A stretch of DNA of 64,000 nt from Lindgomyces ingoldianus (taxonomy: Eukaryota; Ascomycota; Dothideomycetes; Pleosporales; Lindgomycetaceae): NCBI RefSeq assembly GCF_010093535.1, contig NW_022985162.1, forward strand, positions 1,772,387 through 1,836,386, given 5' to 3'. This document shows positions 37,001 through 47,506 of this stretch, piece after piece. The notes beneath the pieces were generated by a model. It was not told the origin of the DNA and ran no database searches. It saw only the letters and a program-made list of their open reading frames with translations. The number at the start of each line of letters is the position of its first letter. Within the stretch, counting starts at the first letter, position 1. Position numbers and translations under genes: made by a program.

Positions 37001-37915
37001 TCAGACAATCGTCTCCAACTCCCTCGCATACCCCAGTGTATTCTCAATGACCTGATCGCTCGTGACCATGATATCTTTGCTCGACGCATACTCATCCTCC
37101 TGCTGCGGGAAGTATATCCTGCCATCCTTGACAACCCAACCACACTCCTTTGCAAAGCTCACAACGCTTCCCTCTGAGTCAAGGAAGAGGAGGGATTTGG
37201 CGTCGGAGATGGGAATCGAGGGGTATGCTTTCTCGCTGCAGGAAGCGATTTCCTTGCGGATGGTGCCGATAAGGACCTATAAGACTTCATTAGGACTTGC
37301 TTCCATAGTAGCGGACTCCTTTACATGAAATGACATGAAAATCAGAGTGGAATCAGTCTCACGTACCTCAGAGAACAGCGCAAACTCCTCACTAGGCACC
37401 CTCTCACTCTTCGTCTCCCCCCACACGCGATCATAACTCCCCTCCATTAACGCCTGCTCCAACCTTATCGGATATTGCACGAACACATCTTCCTCCAAGC
37501 CCTTACCCCCAGCCTGCGCAGCCGCCACCTCTAGCGTCTCCAGCAGGGTGTGGAACCCCGCATAATCGCCGTCACTCAGCAGCAGCAGCAAATACAGCCC
37601 CGTAATCTTGCTCGCATTTCCACCGTCCTTAGGAAGCGTCTTTTCCGGCAGTGAGTAGAAGGGTTGCAGCTGCTGGAAATAGCGTGTGAAGGAGACAGGG
37701 TCTTTTAACCGAATCGAGATGACGGCGCCGAGTTCGAGGGTTTCGCGTGCAAGAGCGAGGTGTATGCGCGGGCTGGTCTCCGATGGGATGAGAGCGTTGA
37801 GGTGAAGGAGGGCTACTTTGGCCCGTGAGAGGAGGGATGTGGATTGCTGATATTTGTGTGTTTGGAGGGTCTGGTGGAGCTGCCTAAGGAGCTCTCTGAG
37901 CTCGTTTTCGGCCAT
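37001..37915 (-). CDS. rpn12: 26S proteasome regulatory subunit Rpn12
   Basis: Exons 37915-37367 and 37276-37001, 274 residues, matching the usual size of Rpn12/PSMD8. The first exon starts MAENELRELLRQLHQTLQTH with TPR-like helices (STSLLSRAKVALLHLNALIP, ALARETLELGAVISIRLKDP, YFQQLQPFYSLPEKTLPKDG). The C-terminal CSN8/PSMD8 winged-helix segment includes YPIRLEQALMEGSYDRVWGE, and after the intron VLIGTIRKEIASCSEKAYPS and IYFPQQEDEYASSKDIM. It is a lid subunit that completes 19S assembly. The frame stays open upstream to 38230, but the Met at 37915 gives the family length, so the upstream part is treated as leader. Expression of a proteasome lid gene next to a Sld2-type gene has no obvious functional link. 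Confidence 0.93.
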
Positions 37916-38512
37916 GGTAGTGGGAGAGTCGGGAATTGGAGACGCGTTTACGGAGGGTTTAGATGTTGTGCGGGTGGATATAGAGGTTGTTGTGTTGTTT
38001 GATGTTGGAAGCGGAAGCTTTGGTGGAGGAGAGGTCCGGATTTCACCTGTGGCTGGAGCTTTCGGGGCAGGCTGCTTAGTCACGCTGAGTACCTCGAATC
38101 GCGACGGCCATGAAGGGCCGCACCCTTCGAAAATTCTGTGTCTGATATATACCATTATTTTTTCGATTGAATCTGAAGAGATCAAGCTCTTCAGCCTCCA
38201 GGAGCCGGTGATATTTAAAGGAGGCCGCACAAAACCAGGCGGACATCACTTGCGCCCACGCAGGGCCTGATGACCATGCCGTCACATTGTGTCTCAATCA
38301 AAAAGCCCGAACAGCGGGTCCCTGGAAACAGACTGCAACATCGAAAATTTCCAGCCAGACCGACTTATTCGGGTCTATCGATATTCCAGTAATGGGGAAA
38401 GACTATCGGATCACAAATTCTAAGATGCGCTGCTATGTATCCCAATCGGGTATCACGATCAGTATACCATTCGTCACTTCTATAACGGACCGACTTGGTG
38501 TCACTTGTACAG
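37916..38512. other. Intergenic region rpn12-sld2 with open leader frame
   Basis: 597 bases between the rpn12 start and the sld2 stop, both on the minus strand. The rpn12 reading frame is open without stop from 38230 to 37916 and encodes a Pro/Thr/Ser-rich stretch just before the chosen start. Nothing else is supported. Confidence 0.45.
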
Positions 38513-40056
38513 CTACCGACGTCGTCCAAAACGACCTTTACCGCCCTTTGCGCCCGTGGAACTCTTGATCTTCAACTTGCGGTAGTTTGCATGCGCCGTG
38601 GCTTTAACTTTGCGCGCTGCTGCCTTGACCGGTCCCTCTCTGGTTGCCTTGTCTTTGGGCTGTGCCGTAGAACCCCGTTGTTCTTTCTTTTGTTCCGTTT
38701 TCCGCTTCTTAGGTGTGTGAGAATCGTCGCTGGCGTAGTCTGAAGCATTGTCATTTTCCGAGAATTCTTGGCCGCTGCCGGCATTCTGGGGGGTTGGTCC
38801 TGCTTTTGCAGCTGGATCGTCGTCTTCAGAATCGTTCTTAATTAGAGCTGCTGGCAGTGGTTTGGGTTTGACAAAATTGGGCCGCACTATGAAAAGGTTA
38901 ACATATAGAGGCGTTGGAGTACACATTGAAACTTACTAATGACCCGCCTTGTTTGCCTCTTCTGTCCTCGTTTCTTCCATACCTTCCTCGGGTTTCCATT
39001 ACGATCCAGGCCATCCTCCGCCATGTCCCCCTCCTGTTCATCATCTGACTCTCCAGCGCCATCCGGACCAAGGGGCATTGCAGCTTGGCTATCCTTAACT
39101 AGGATTTCCTGTACTCTAGGCTTTCTCGAATACGGGATACCCTCAGCTTCCATTTCTAATTCATGCATTATCTCCGCCTCTTCGTCTAAGCGGTCCTCTT
39201 CTTGCTTCTTCATCGACTTGATCATACTGCTCAAGCTCCTTCCAAGCCCACGTCGTTTCCATGGTGCAGGCCGTGGGGTCGGCTCGTCGTCCTCGTTGAT
39301 AATACCAAGCACGTTATCCCGACGCAGGAATGCAGGTGTAGAGAGTCCCCTCAAAGCGGACGTTGGCGTACCTTCGTTATCCCTCTTCCTCTTCTTTGGC
39401 GTCACGAACTTATCCAAGAAAGACCTCTTACTTGAAGACATAGGAGTCTTCTCCCCTCTAGCCCTTAGCTCGATGAACCCTTCGCTATCCCCCGTCTCGT
39501 GGTTTTTGCTTGGTGTTTTCACAGCATTGGGAGCAACATCCCCTAATACTACCCTTCTCTTACTTGGGGTCTCGGCCGGAAGCATGTCGAATAATCCTAG
39601 AACGATACCATCTCTCTGTGGAGTGGGTCCAATCATCGTAGGTCCTTGGGGGGAGAGTGGAACGGAAGTGGGTCCCTGCCCAATGGCGCCATCTCCATCT
39701 TCTTCGAGTTTCCGTTTACGTGGTGTCGCGGTAGGGTTCGCGGTGCGTGCTTTCCGGTTTTGATCGACATCCTCGATAGCTTCACGTCTTCGAGTCGGTT
39801 TCGAAGGAGTCTGAGGGGCGGTTTTGCCACAGAGAACGTCTCGAAGTTTGTTGTAGTCTTTGTACTTTTGTGCTGTAAGGTGTTAGCAGCAAGTTACGAG
39901 AGAATTCGCGGTCGTATGCATACAAATTATCCCGTTGGCTTTAATGTCGTCTCGTCCGGCTTTGCGACCGTCGTGCTGGGAGGCAAACTCCTTTTCCCAA
40001 GCTTTCAGCTCACGTCGGAGGGAATTGCAGTGCTGTTCTAACCCGGAGTTGTCCAT
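38513..40056 (-). CDS. sld2: DNA replication regulator Sld2/Drc1
   Basis: Three exons: about 40056-39925, 39872-38941 and 38889-38513, about 480 residues. The N-terminus carries the Sld2 signature: LRRELKAWEKEFASQHDGRK, then AGRDDIKANGII and, after the first intron, QKYKDYNKLRDVLCGK. The middle has many CDK-type S/T-P sites (QTPSK, ETPSKRR, KTPSK, VTPKKRKR, PTPRPAP). The C-terminus ends with WKKRGQKRQTRRVI, then across the last intron MRPNFVKPKPLP and a Lys/Arg/Gly-rich tail (GGKGRFGRRR). Sld2 is phosphorylated by S-phase CDK and then binds Dpb11 with Sld3 to load GINS and polymerase epsilon at origins; it is the fungal relative of RecQL4's N-terminus. No helicase domain follows, as expected for fungi. 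Confidence 0.88.
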
Positions 40057-40600
40057 GGGGGAGGATAATGCCTTGTTTCCGAGACAGCTGGGAGTAGAGG
40101 TTGGGCTCCCAAACTGGACATCGCGGGAAGACGCGCCAGATCACGCTAATCACGAAACGCGGGAGCACGAGCCAGCCTGCCAGCCTTATCGGCTCTACTT
40201 CGGTGACAAATGCATAATTATCAAATCCCGAAATGAAAAGTCCTACATAAACCAGCCCAATAACTTCCCTCCCGGTATTGGGGAAAACTATGTCCCGGAA
40301 GAAGTTAGAGGTGCCTTGACTACGAAGCAACCCAGGTAGTAGCTCTGCGAGTATACAGAAACTACTATCTCTAACTATTAAGTGACTTGTAAGGCCGAGA
40401 TGGCCCTTACGCGCGAAGGGTACATATACTATTCTGCACGCGAAGTCAACTGTTGGTTGACTATTCGCACCTTTTTGGTTGTAATGGTGGAGTGGTATAG
40501 AGCCCCGTCCTTACAGCTATTAGGCTTTCTATACACTTCTGTGACTAGATAGTAAGCTTAAATGAATTACTGTTATTAACTTTCTAATCAACTAAATCTA
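40057..40600. other. Intergenic region entering the repeat island
   Basis: No gene is supported. It includes the sld2 promoter side and then more AT-rich sequence. Small palindromes occur: gtaagg..cccttac near 40390-40410 and gtcaac..gttgac near 40447-40463. These may be ends of decayed elements, but no matching partners were found by eye. Confidence 0.4.
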
Positions 40601-41045
40601 GAGCTCGCTGACGGAATTCCGATCGAGACGTCAACACCAGTGGTCGAGTCCTCCAAACCATACGATCAGGTGCTGGAGCAGTTCTACACTAACGTCAAGG
40701 CCCTCGCGGCCCAGCAAGCGCCGGCAAAAGACCTGCTCGCCTTATGCGACCAGCTCCGTGATGCACACCTCTGGAACCTAGGTATCTATCTCGAGGACCG
40801 CAACAACCCCCAGCCTGCTTTGGTCTGACCCCTTGATAAGTTGCTTATAGAGGCGCGCGGAGCGGGAATCAGTTGGCACTGCGAAAGCGAAGGCCAAGCT
40901 GGAATAGGAGGCTAGGGGGGCTGAGAGGGAGAAGGAGCTGCGCGAGCGCACTAAGGTCGGCCCCCTACTGATGTTCAGGACCTCGGACGAGCCGGAAAAT
41001 GGCAATACCTACTTTGGTGAACCTTCCTTACCAGTGTCTCCAGTT
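40601..41045 (+). pseudogene. Cysteinyl-tRNA synthetase C-terminal fragment, broken
   Basis: From 40601 one frame reads a typical eukaryotic CysRS C-terminal region: ELADGIPIETSTPVVESS, KPYDQVLEQFYTNVKALAAQ, DLLALCDQLRDAHLWNLGIY, then LEDRNNPQPALV. It is broken by TGA at 40826-40828, where CGA (Arg) is expected, by a frameshift around 40850-40860, and by TAG at 40905-40907. After the shift the other frame continues the same protein (ERESVGTAKAKAKLE, EREKELRERTKVGPLLMFRT). The catalytic Rossmann fold with HIGH and KMSKS is absent, so this is a truncated copy of the 3' part of a real gene located elsewhere. It is next to transposon relics, so duplication by a mobile element or recombination is plausible. 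No function is expected. Confidence 0.8.
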
Positions 41046-41742
41046 CTCAGGTCAAAGTAACCCACAACATTGCCGAATCAGCACCTCTTGAAGTTGATCA
41101 GTGCAGTATCCCTGCAGATACTCACAGACTGTGGCAGTGAAGCCGAGTGTCTATCAAATATGCGAAATAATGTCAAGGTTAATACAGTTTGCGGCGCTGC
41201 ACATGGTCATTACCTTGAGCAAGCCATAGCATGGGGTGCTGTTAAAGTGGGACGCAGAGCCTCAGGGTGGAGCTTGTGGATTCCCTGAGATGCGATTTGC
41301 CAGCCATCCAGAACAGAAATCACCTACCCATCCTCTTTCACAAGCACTGTTGTTAGGTTGAAGCAGGCCTCTATGTATCAAGGGGGGCTCTGGAACGATG
41401 GGTTTCCGGCTATGCGGCCCGTGACTCTCCTAAGCGTCGATGAAAAAGCCATCACTCATTCTACGCATCTAGAACATGCCGGTCTAGAGCCGCCAAAAAG
41501 TGCATGCTTCTATGACAAGGTTTTGAAAGCCGCATTCAGGATCCAAAGGAGAAACTTAGACATGCGGAGGGCGAACCCCGGGATTTGGATAATTGCTCTT
41601 CAAAACTATGGGCCAAGTCCGATCCGAGCGAAAGCTGGAGTGGCTTACCTGATTAGGAAGGAAGGTATCTCAACCAATATTCCATATCTCTTGAAGCTGT
41701 AAAGTTGTACACAGAGTACGTATACAGGAGGATTTTGTAATG
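41046..41742. other. Unassigned sequence in the repeat island
   Basis: Open frames at 41070-41288 and 41358-41702 (plus strand) are uninterrupted but show no recognisable domain and no splice context. They may be decayed repeat sequence or chance. Confidence 0.35.
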
Positions 41743-42415
41743 TTATAGTTGATCAGTAATCAGTTGATCCTCCACTATTTTTTTATCACCTATCTCATGC
41801 GCTTTGACCAGTTGAGTATACAGGCTGTATAGTCCTCTGGCGTAATTTTTGCTTACTCCTCTCGTAGGATCTGAACCATCTGATCGCGTGTATGTATATA
41901 TTCTCTGCGCTTTGAGATACGCAGCTTCATAAGGCGCCAAACGTTCTTAATCGGGTTCAGAACTGGCGATTGTGCACGCCAATCCAAGCACTGAATTAGG
42001 TGTGCATCCATATACTTTCTAGCCGTTTTTGACCTATGAATTGGCGCATTATCTTGCTACCAGAGAACCTGCCCTCTCTCTTTATATAGTCGCTGATAAA
42101 ATGGGATCCCTACATCGTGTAGTACCCAGCAATATTTAGCGGAGTTGAGTCGTCCTCCTGTGTCTGTGATGTATAAATCGGACTTGAAATTAAGAGGGAT
42201 AACACCAATTACGCCTACAAAGGTCCTCCCACTCTTAAAGATAGGCTTCAAATTGCGACTCTCGTACGCTTCACCAGCTTGCCTACGTACCCAGGGTGAT
42301 TGTAGTATCGACGCCGATCTCGAATGTTGATTCGTCGCAAAACGCATGACAGGTGACATCCTTCTCTATATCATACTGAATCGCAGGCGCGCTTTCTTGC
42401 GGTCGACGAAATCGT
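41743..42415 (-). mobile_element. Tc1/mariner-type transposase relic
   Basis: Read on the minus strand from about 42415 downward. Blocks in order: EKDVTCHAFCDESTFEIG (first catalytic Asp region), then, after a frameshift near 42300, KSGRTFVGVIGVIPLNFKSD and YCWVLHDVGIPFYQRLYKE, a stop codon, QDNAPIHRSKTARKYMD (second catalytic Asp), and CLDWRAQSPVLNPIKNVWRL, where the canonical SPDLNPIENVW has lost its catalytic Glu/Asp-containing text. A further stop (EE*AKI) precedes ITPEDYTACILNWSKRMR. Several stops and at least one frameshift mark it as dead. The 5' end is missing, cut by the Fot1-like sequence. No clean terminal inverted repeats were seen. Confidence 0.85.
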
Positions 42416-42645
42416 TGGTACTCAGCGTGGCCAAGGTTATGAGTTATAAGGAGCTCGAGGAGCCCCGAGCGAAGCGCGCTGCGAAAGAAACAGTTGTCAC
42501 AAGCAAGGTACAGCGCAGGTGTAAGCGCAAGGGTGTGCTAGATAGTGATGCAGCAGAGTCTACGACTAAGGTGTCGCGCACCGGCAAATCACTGGAGCCA
42601 TGGAAAGCTCTAGTGGCGCGAATGGTAGCTAGAGACTGGGGTTAA
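42416..42645 (+). mobile_element. Fot1/pogo-like transposase C-terminal remnant
   Basis: Plus-strand frame reading KVMSYKELEEPRAKRAAKET, a Lys/Arg-rich patch (KVQRRCKRKGVLD) and a final EPWKALVARM. This pattern (MS-x-ELEE-ARAKRAAKE, basic GRKRK patch, EPWRAPVARM end) is the usual C-terminus of Fot1/pogo-family transposases in filamentous ascomycetes. The catalytic DDE region is absent. It abuts the 5' side of the mariner relic in the opposite orientation, implying nested insertion or recombination between elements. The family call is from memory of the motif and has moderate certainty. Confidence 0.6.
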
Positions 42646-42910
42646 TTTTCCGAAGACTTGTTAGAAACGGCCAGTTTAATCTTCTTTCACGCATAGATGT
42701 ACATAACAGATCAAGACTAGGGAGTCGTATTCAAGCCATTAACCCAGCAATCCTAAGGTTGGTTGGATTGCAAAAAGCTTCCCATTTGGGTATAAGCTCA
42801 GTCTGGCTTCAGGAAGTGTCAGCTGCTGCCCGCGTACCAGCGCTTTCGCAGTGTCTACAGATCCAACAGAAAATGCTACGTAAACTCTTCTCGGAGAAGC
42901 CAGTGTGTGC
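42646..42910. other. Short interval after the transposase remnant
   Basis: Contains the probable 3' flank of the Fot1-like remnant and the 3' flank of the zinc-finger gene. No feature is supported. Confidence 0.35.
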
Positions 42911-43814
42911 TTATGCAAGGCCGAGCAGCTTTTGACGTCCCGTGATAAAATTATGAACATGCTTTTGAACCCTCTCGAATCGCATAAAGTTGCAGCTCTC
43001 ACTTTCGAGGTGATTGAAAAGCGATGCCAAGCGTACGAACTGGTTGTTGCAGCTGCGGTTCGGGCAATGATACAGCTTTTCGCTATGGGCTGGCGAATTC
43101 AAGTGTTGGTTCAGTGCTCGGAGGGTATTATACTCTCGGTGGCAGAGGTAGCATTCGAAGCTAGAGCCATTCCATGTTGCACTTGTTGCAATATTCTGCG
43201 TGTCAAAGTCGGGGTAGGTAAGCAGCTTATTCGTGAATAAGCGATTGGGATCGCGCTGACTGATAGCCTGAAAAATCGTGAGATGGTTGACGTTTTTGGC
43301 TCGTGGGCATGAGCCAGTCTCAAGGTGGTGCGAAAGGCCGCTGGCCGAGGTCAAAGCTGCTTTGCAGAAGGGGCACGCAACGTTCTTGCCGCGGTGAGTG
43401 CTCGAATTGAGGTGCTTACGATAGTCAATAATACTCCACGCTCGGGGGAAAAGGTACAGGTCAGCAGTAAGGCGTGCGCGAAGAACATACCATCTTCAAG
43501 GCATTCTCACTTTGGAATGTTTTGCTACAATCGTGGCAGTAGTATCGCCTACGGTGGTCACAAGCGTCCATATGCTGATTGGCGGACATTTGGGTGTAGA
43601 ATCTTTTGTCACAGGTTTCGCACTCGAATTGAGGCTCCCGGTGTCCCGTATCGTCCATGTGCTGGTCCGCTGATCGTTGAGTGAAGAATTGTCGATCGCA
43701 TGTATCGCATTCGTAACGTGAGCCCCAGTGGCCTAGTGCGTTCATGTGCTGTATGGCAGCTTGCTGGCTGCCAAACTCACGATCGCATGTCTCGCACTCG
43801 GTTTCGTAGTACAT
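42911..43814 (-). CDS. C2H2 zinc-finger protein
   Basis: Two exons, 43814 to about 43491 and about 43414 to 42911, joined LKM|HLNSSTHRG in frame; about 275 residues. Exon 1 has three near-identical fingers: CETCDREFGSQQAAIQHMNA, CDTCDRQFFTQRSADQHMDD and CETCDKRFYTQMSANQHMDA, each CX2C..HX5H-like with G/D-H ends. A fourth finger (CHDCSKTFQSENALK) is split by the intron. Exon 2 has degenerate fingers (CPFCKAALTSASGLSHHLET, CYLCHREYNTLRALNQHLNS, CPNRSCNNQFVRLASLFNHL) and a C-terminal helix. This is a common fungal family of unknown role, often present in several copies. The reading frame is intact although it sits in transposon debris. The start is the Met at 43814 because upstream codons do not look protein-like. 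Confidence 0.85.
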
Positions 43815-45414
43815 GTTGAATCTGGCTTTTGAAGTTAGGTTAGATAGACAAAGCTGCAATGTGGCAGGTACAGATCGATGCGACACCGGTGAACGGAGAG
43901 GCTCCTCGAAAGACTAAGAACTAACGTTAGAGCGCAGGATTGAGGGAAGATGGGGGGCTGAGTGTGGGCGAACAGGCAGTGCGATGGACGGTTCACGTTG
44001 TTGCCTAATCACAGTGCCACAACAGGCGGGGTTGTTCTGTCCGATACTTGCACTTGTAGTAGGAAGGCAAAGGCACTGAGGAAGCAGCAATTGAGAATAG
44101 AGACGAATCCTTGAGGGGACTCAGGAGTCAGAGGGAGAGGTCATATGTGGGCCATCGCATGACTGACCATGGGTGACCTAACTATACACCAGGGGGGGTT
44201 CCTTATCTCAGCTAGCTCAGCCGGGGTGATGAAGAACCGAGAAGGCACAAGCCACCATGTATAGTGCTACTCTAAACAGAGTATAGCCTAGGGGCTCGCA
44301 GTTTCTAACTCCTGTACGGATTAGCTAGGGCTCTCTTATTAGCTGTCTAAAAAACATTTAGGTATAATTTTCTTTATAAATTAGCTTAACTATACTATAT
44401 TTTATTTTCTCCATTTAATAGAGGGCCGGAGATCAACACGTATATATAGCTTGCCAATTGGCCACAGCGATGCATTGAGCATACGCTGGACCAAGTGACA
44501 AGATGTCTACATGCAGGATTACGAGCTAAATATTTGCAACTTGAGTCTGATTGGAGGCAGACACTGGCAGGGACGACGGCCGAACCGCTTCGGCTAGAGG
44601 GCTGGCATGATGCAGGTGATGGGGCTGAAGGATAGTCCAGTATAAGAAACGTTTCGCGTGGCAGTCGAGGTTTGGCGATAGAGCGCTTTCGTTTCACTAC
44701 CAAGTAAGGTTCTTAGCTACAATTGCTGTGGCTAAGTACTCTGACACAGCCTGTTCTTGTCATGACAGAGGCACTGCGACCAGATCTCGAGCAAAGCCTT
44801 TGCCAAGCCCTGTACTGGGAATGCGGGGTAAAGAAGTCAAGACAGTGCTTAACTCGGGTTAGGTCCGCACATCTTAATATTACATAATAACATCGTTATG
44901 TCTGCTTTGTGACTTAAGATTGCCGCCTGTAACTACTGACCTTCGTGGCGGGTTTGCGTTGGCATCACGTCTATCAGTAATGATGGCTTAGGGCTAAGTA
45001 ATAAAGTATTGCATGCCTTGTAGAATTGATTTGTTCGAATCTTAAGCAAACGATAAGACGAATGGCATTGCCGACGGTTTAAAGCACGTTGAGCGCAAAC
45101 CACTCGACAAGGCAATAAGCCGGATATAACTTTTAGGTAAGGGCTGCAACATAGCTTAATTGCCAACTGTATTCAACGCTACTATTATTTTGATAGAAAC
45201 AATGATTACTGATAGGCTGTCGGTTAGTTCGAAGTCAAGGTACTACTCTTCTATTCCAGGGCACAGTGTTTTCGGCCACACCGGGGGGGAGGTTCTTCTT
45301 TTATTGTGCAAGAGGCATCCTAGATATATTACAGGTACTATTCACACACTCCCGCTCGGAGCACAGAAAAATGTGTTTATGCTAAAACAAGACCCCAAAC
45401 CAAGGAAACCAAAT
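43815..45414. other. Gene-poor, partly AT-rich stretch
   Basis: 1.6 kb with no supported gene. 44330-44410 is strongly AT-rich. A plus-strand stretch around 44440-44640 (CIEHTLDQVTRCLHAGLRAK) is open and might be an old element fragment, but I cannot assign it. The remainder holds the dihydrolipoyl dehydrogenase 3' flank. Confidence 0.4.
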
Positions 45415-47218
45415 CTAGTAGTGGATGGCCTTGTCATACGTTGCCATCGCGGCCTCTTTGAAAGCTTCGGATAGCGTCGGGTGAGCGTGTGATGTTCGCG
45501 CAACATCTGAAGCAACGTTAGCAAGATAGGAACAGTAATAGATTAGAATGTACTTACCTTCTGAGCTGGCACCATATTCAAGAGCGAGGGTACCTTCAGC
45601 AATCATCTCGCCAGCATTGGGGCCAACGATGTGAACGCCCAATATCCGGTCGGTCTCAGCATCCGAGATGAACTTGACCATACCTTCACTGTCCAGATTC
45701 GTCTTGGCTCTCGAGTTGGCGGAGAAGGGGAAAGTTCCCACTTTGTATTTAACGCCAGCGGCCTTGAGCTCCTGCTCGTTCTGTCCAACCCAGGCAACCT
45801 CAGGGTGCGTGTACATGACTGATGGAATGGCGCCGTAGTTAACGTGGCCGTATCCTTTGGTGAGATATTCAACGGCTGCGACACCCTCTTCTTCAGCTTT
45901 GTGCGCCAACATAGGACCAAAGGTAACATCTCCAATGACTCGGATATGTGGAATTTTCGTACGGTATTCTTGATCGATGACAAGGCGTCCCTTCTCGTCG
46001 GTCTCAATACCAATGTTCTCCAGGCCCAGCCCGGCGGTGTAGGGTCGGCGGCCGATAGCGACGAGGACGACATCTGCGTCAAGCTACGCCTATGTAAGCT
46101 AGCATGTCCTAATATTCGCACACATGAAAAACTTACAGCTTCTTCCTTACCTCCTTTTGCAGCCTCTGTGTTGATCTTGACCCCCTCACCAGAATCATCA
46201 CCACCCATAACCTTGGTATTCAACTTGAACTTCATACCCTGCTTCGTGAGCATTTTCTGTGTCATCTTTGCGATTTCGGCGTCCATGCCTGGTCCACCGA
46301 TCTGGCCTAAGAACTCGACAACGGTAACTTCGGCGCCCAACCTAGACCATACGGAGCCCTAGCGCAACAATTAGCGGAATTCCTTCATGAACTACGAGGT
46401 TTATCCCACCATTTCGAGTCCGATAATGCCACCTCCGATGACAACCATCTTCTTTGGCACCTCTTGCAGCGCAATAGCACCGGTACTTGTAATAACCTTC
46501 TTCTCGTCAATAGTCAAGCCCGGGAATGGTGTAGCCTCAGAGCCGGTAGCAATGAAGATGTTTTTGCCCTTCACAGAAGTTTCTCCGCCATCGATGAGGT
46601 TGACTGCAACCGTGTGCTCGTCTTGGAAAGCACCGGTGCCCTTGATGTATTCGACGTTGTTCTTCTTGAATAAGAACTCGATGCCTTTGGTCAATCCAGA
46701 CACGGACGTCTCCTTAGCCTTCATCATGGCCCCAAGGTTGAGCGCAACATCGCCGACTTCGATACCACGATTCTTGGTGTCGTGGAGAATCTGGTGGTAC
46801 AGGTGCGAATTGTTGAGGAGGGACTTAGAGGGGATACAGCCAACATTCAAACATGTTCCTCCGAGACTGCCGCGCTTCTCGATGCAGGCGACCTAGAGCG
46901 AGAATAGTCAGACATTGTCCTTCAATGCCGAAGTTCATTTGTTAGCAAACCTTGAGACCAGCTTGTCCGGCTTTGATAGCTGCGACATATCCCGCAACGC
47001 CTCCGCCGATGATGACCAAGTCATTCTCTTCTGCCCCGCAATTAACATCTGACCATCGGGAAACCCGGGGATTAATGTGACTAACCAGCTTCCGAGGCGT
47101 ATCCTCGTCGTACCCTTTCCTGGAAGTAGATGTTTGAAGCGCGGAAGGTGCTGTGAGCTCCTCCGGCTGGCCGCAGCAGTGCCTTTGGTGCGCGGCGCGG
47201 CACAATGGACCGGAACAT
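45415..47218 (-). CDS. lpd1: Dihydrolipoyl dehydrogenase, mitochondrial
   Basis: About six exons starting at 47218 (47218-47086, 47030 onward, then blocks to 45415), about 510 residues. N-terminal presequence [20 protein letters not shown] with RGYASEA cleavage-like text, then the FAD-binding [20 protein letters not shown] and the redox disulfide in [20 protein letters not shown]. The NAD-binding fold is [15 protein letters not shown], then [20 protein letters not shown] across an intron. The C-terminal interface contains [20 protein letters not shown] and [13 protein letters not shown] with the catalytic His. It is the E3 component that re-oxidises lipoamide in pyruvate, 2-oxoglutarate, glycine and branched-chain complexes. 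All key residues are visible. The gene has a short 3' spacing from repeat-island sequence. Confidence 0.95.
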
Positions 47219-47506
47219 GGCGCAACAGGAAGAGAGATCTAGAGGTTGGGAGAGCCGCGATTAGCACGGCGGAAAAGAGAAAAGAGGTCAATGGATGAGA
47301 TGACGGAGAGCGAGATGTGTTGAGCTTTGGGACTTTTGCTGCCCGTTGAGCCCGGTTGATGCGGCTAGTGCCGGTGTGGCGCTTGTGGCTGACCAATTCA
47401 CTCTTCCACTTGTCAACCCGCGGCTCTGGAGGTAATAGCTTGGACCTGTACTAATCATTATATTGCTATCTAGAAGTTACGAAATCCGCCTCGTGGTATT
47501 TGCGAT

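Noticed and set aside
44395..44703. Open frames on both strands in the AT-rich pocket
   Set aside because: No recognisable transposase, reverse transcriptase or host domain; could be an old repeat but I cannot support it.
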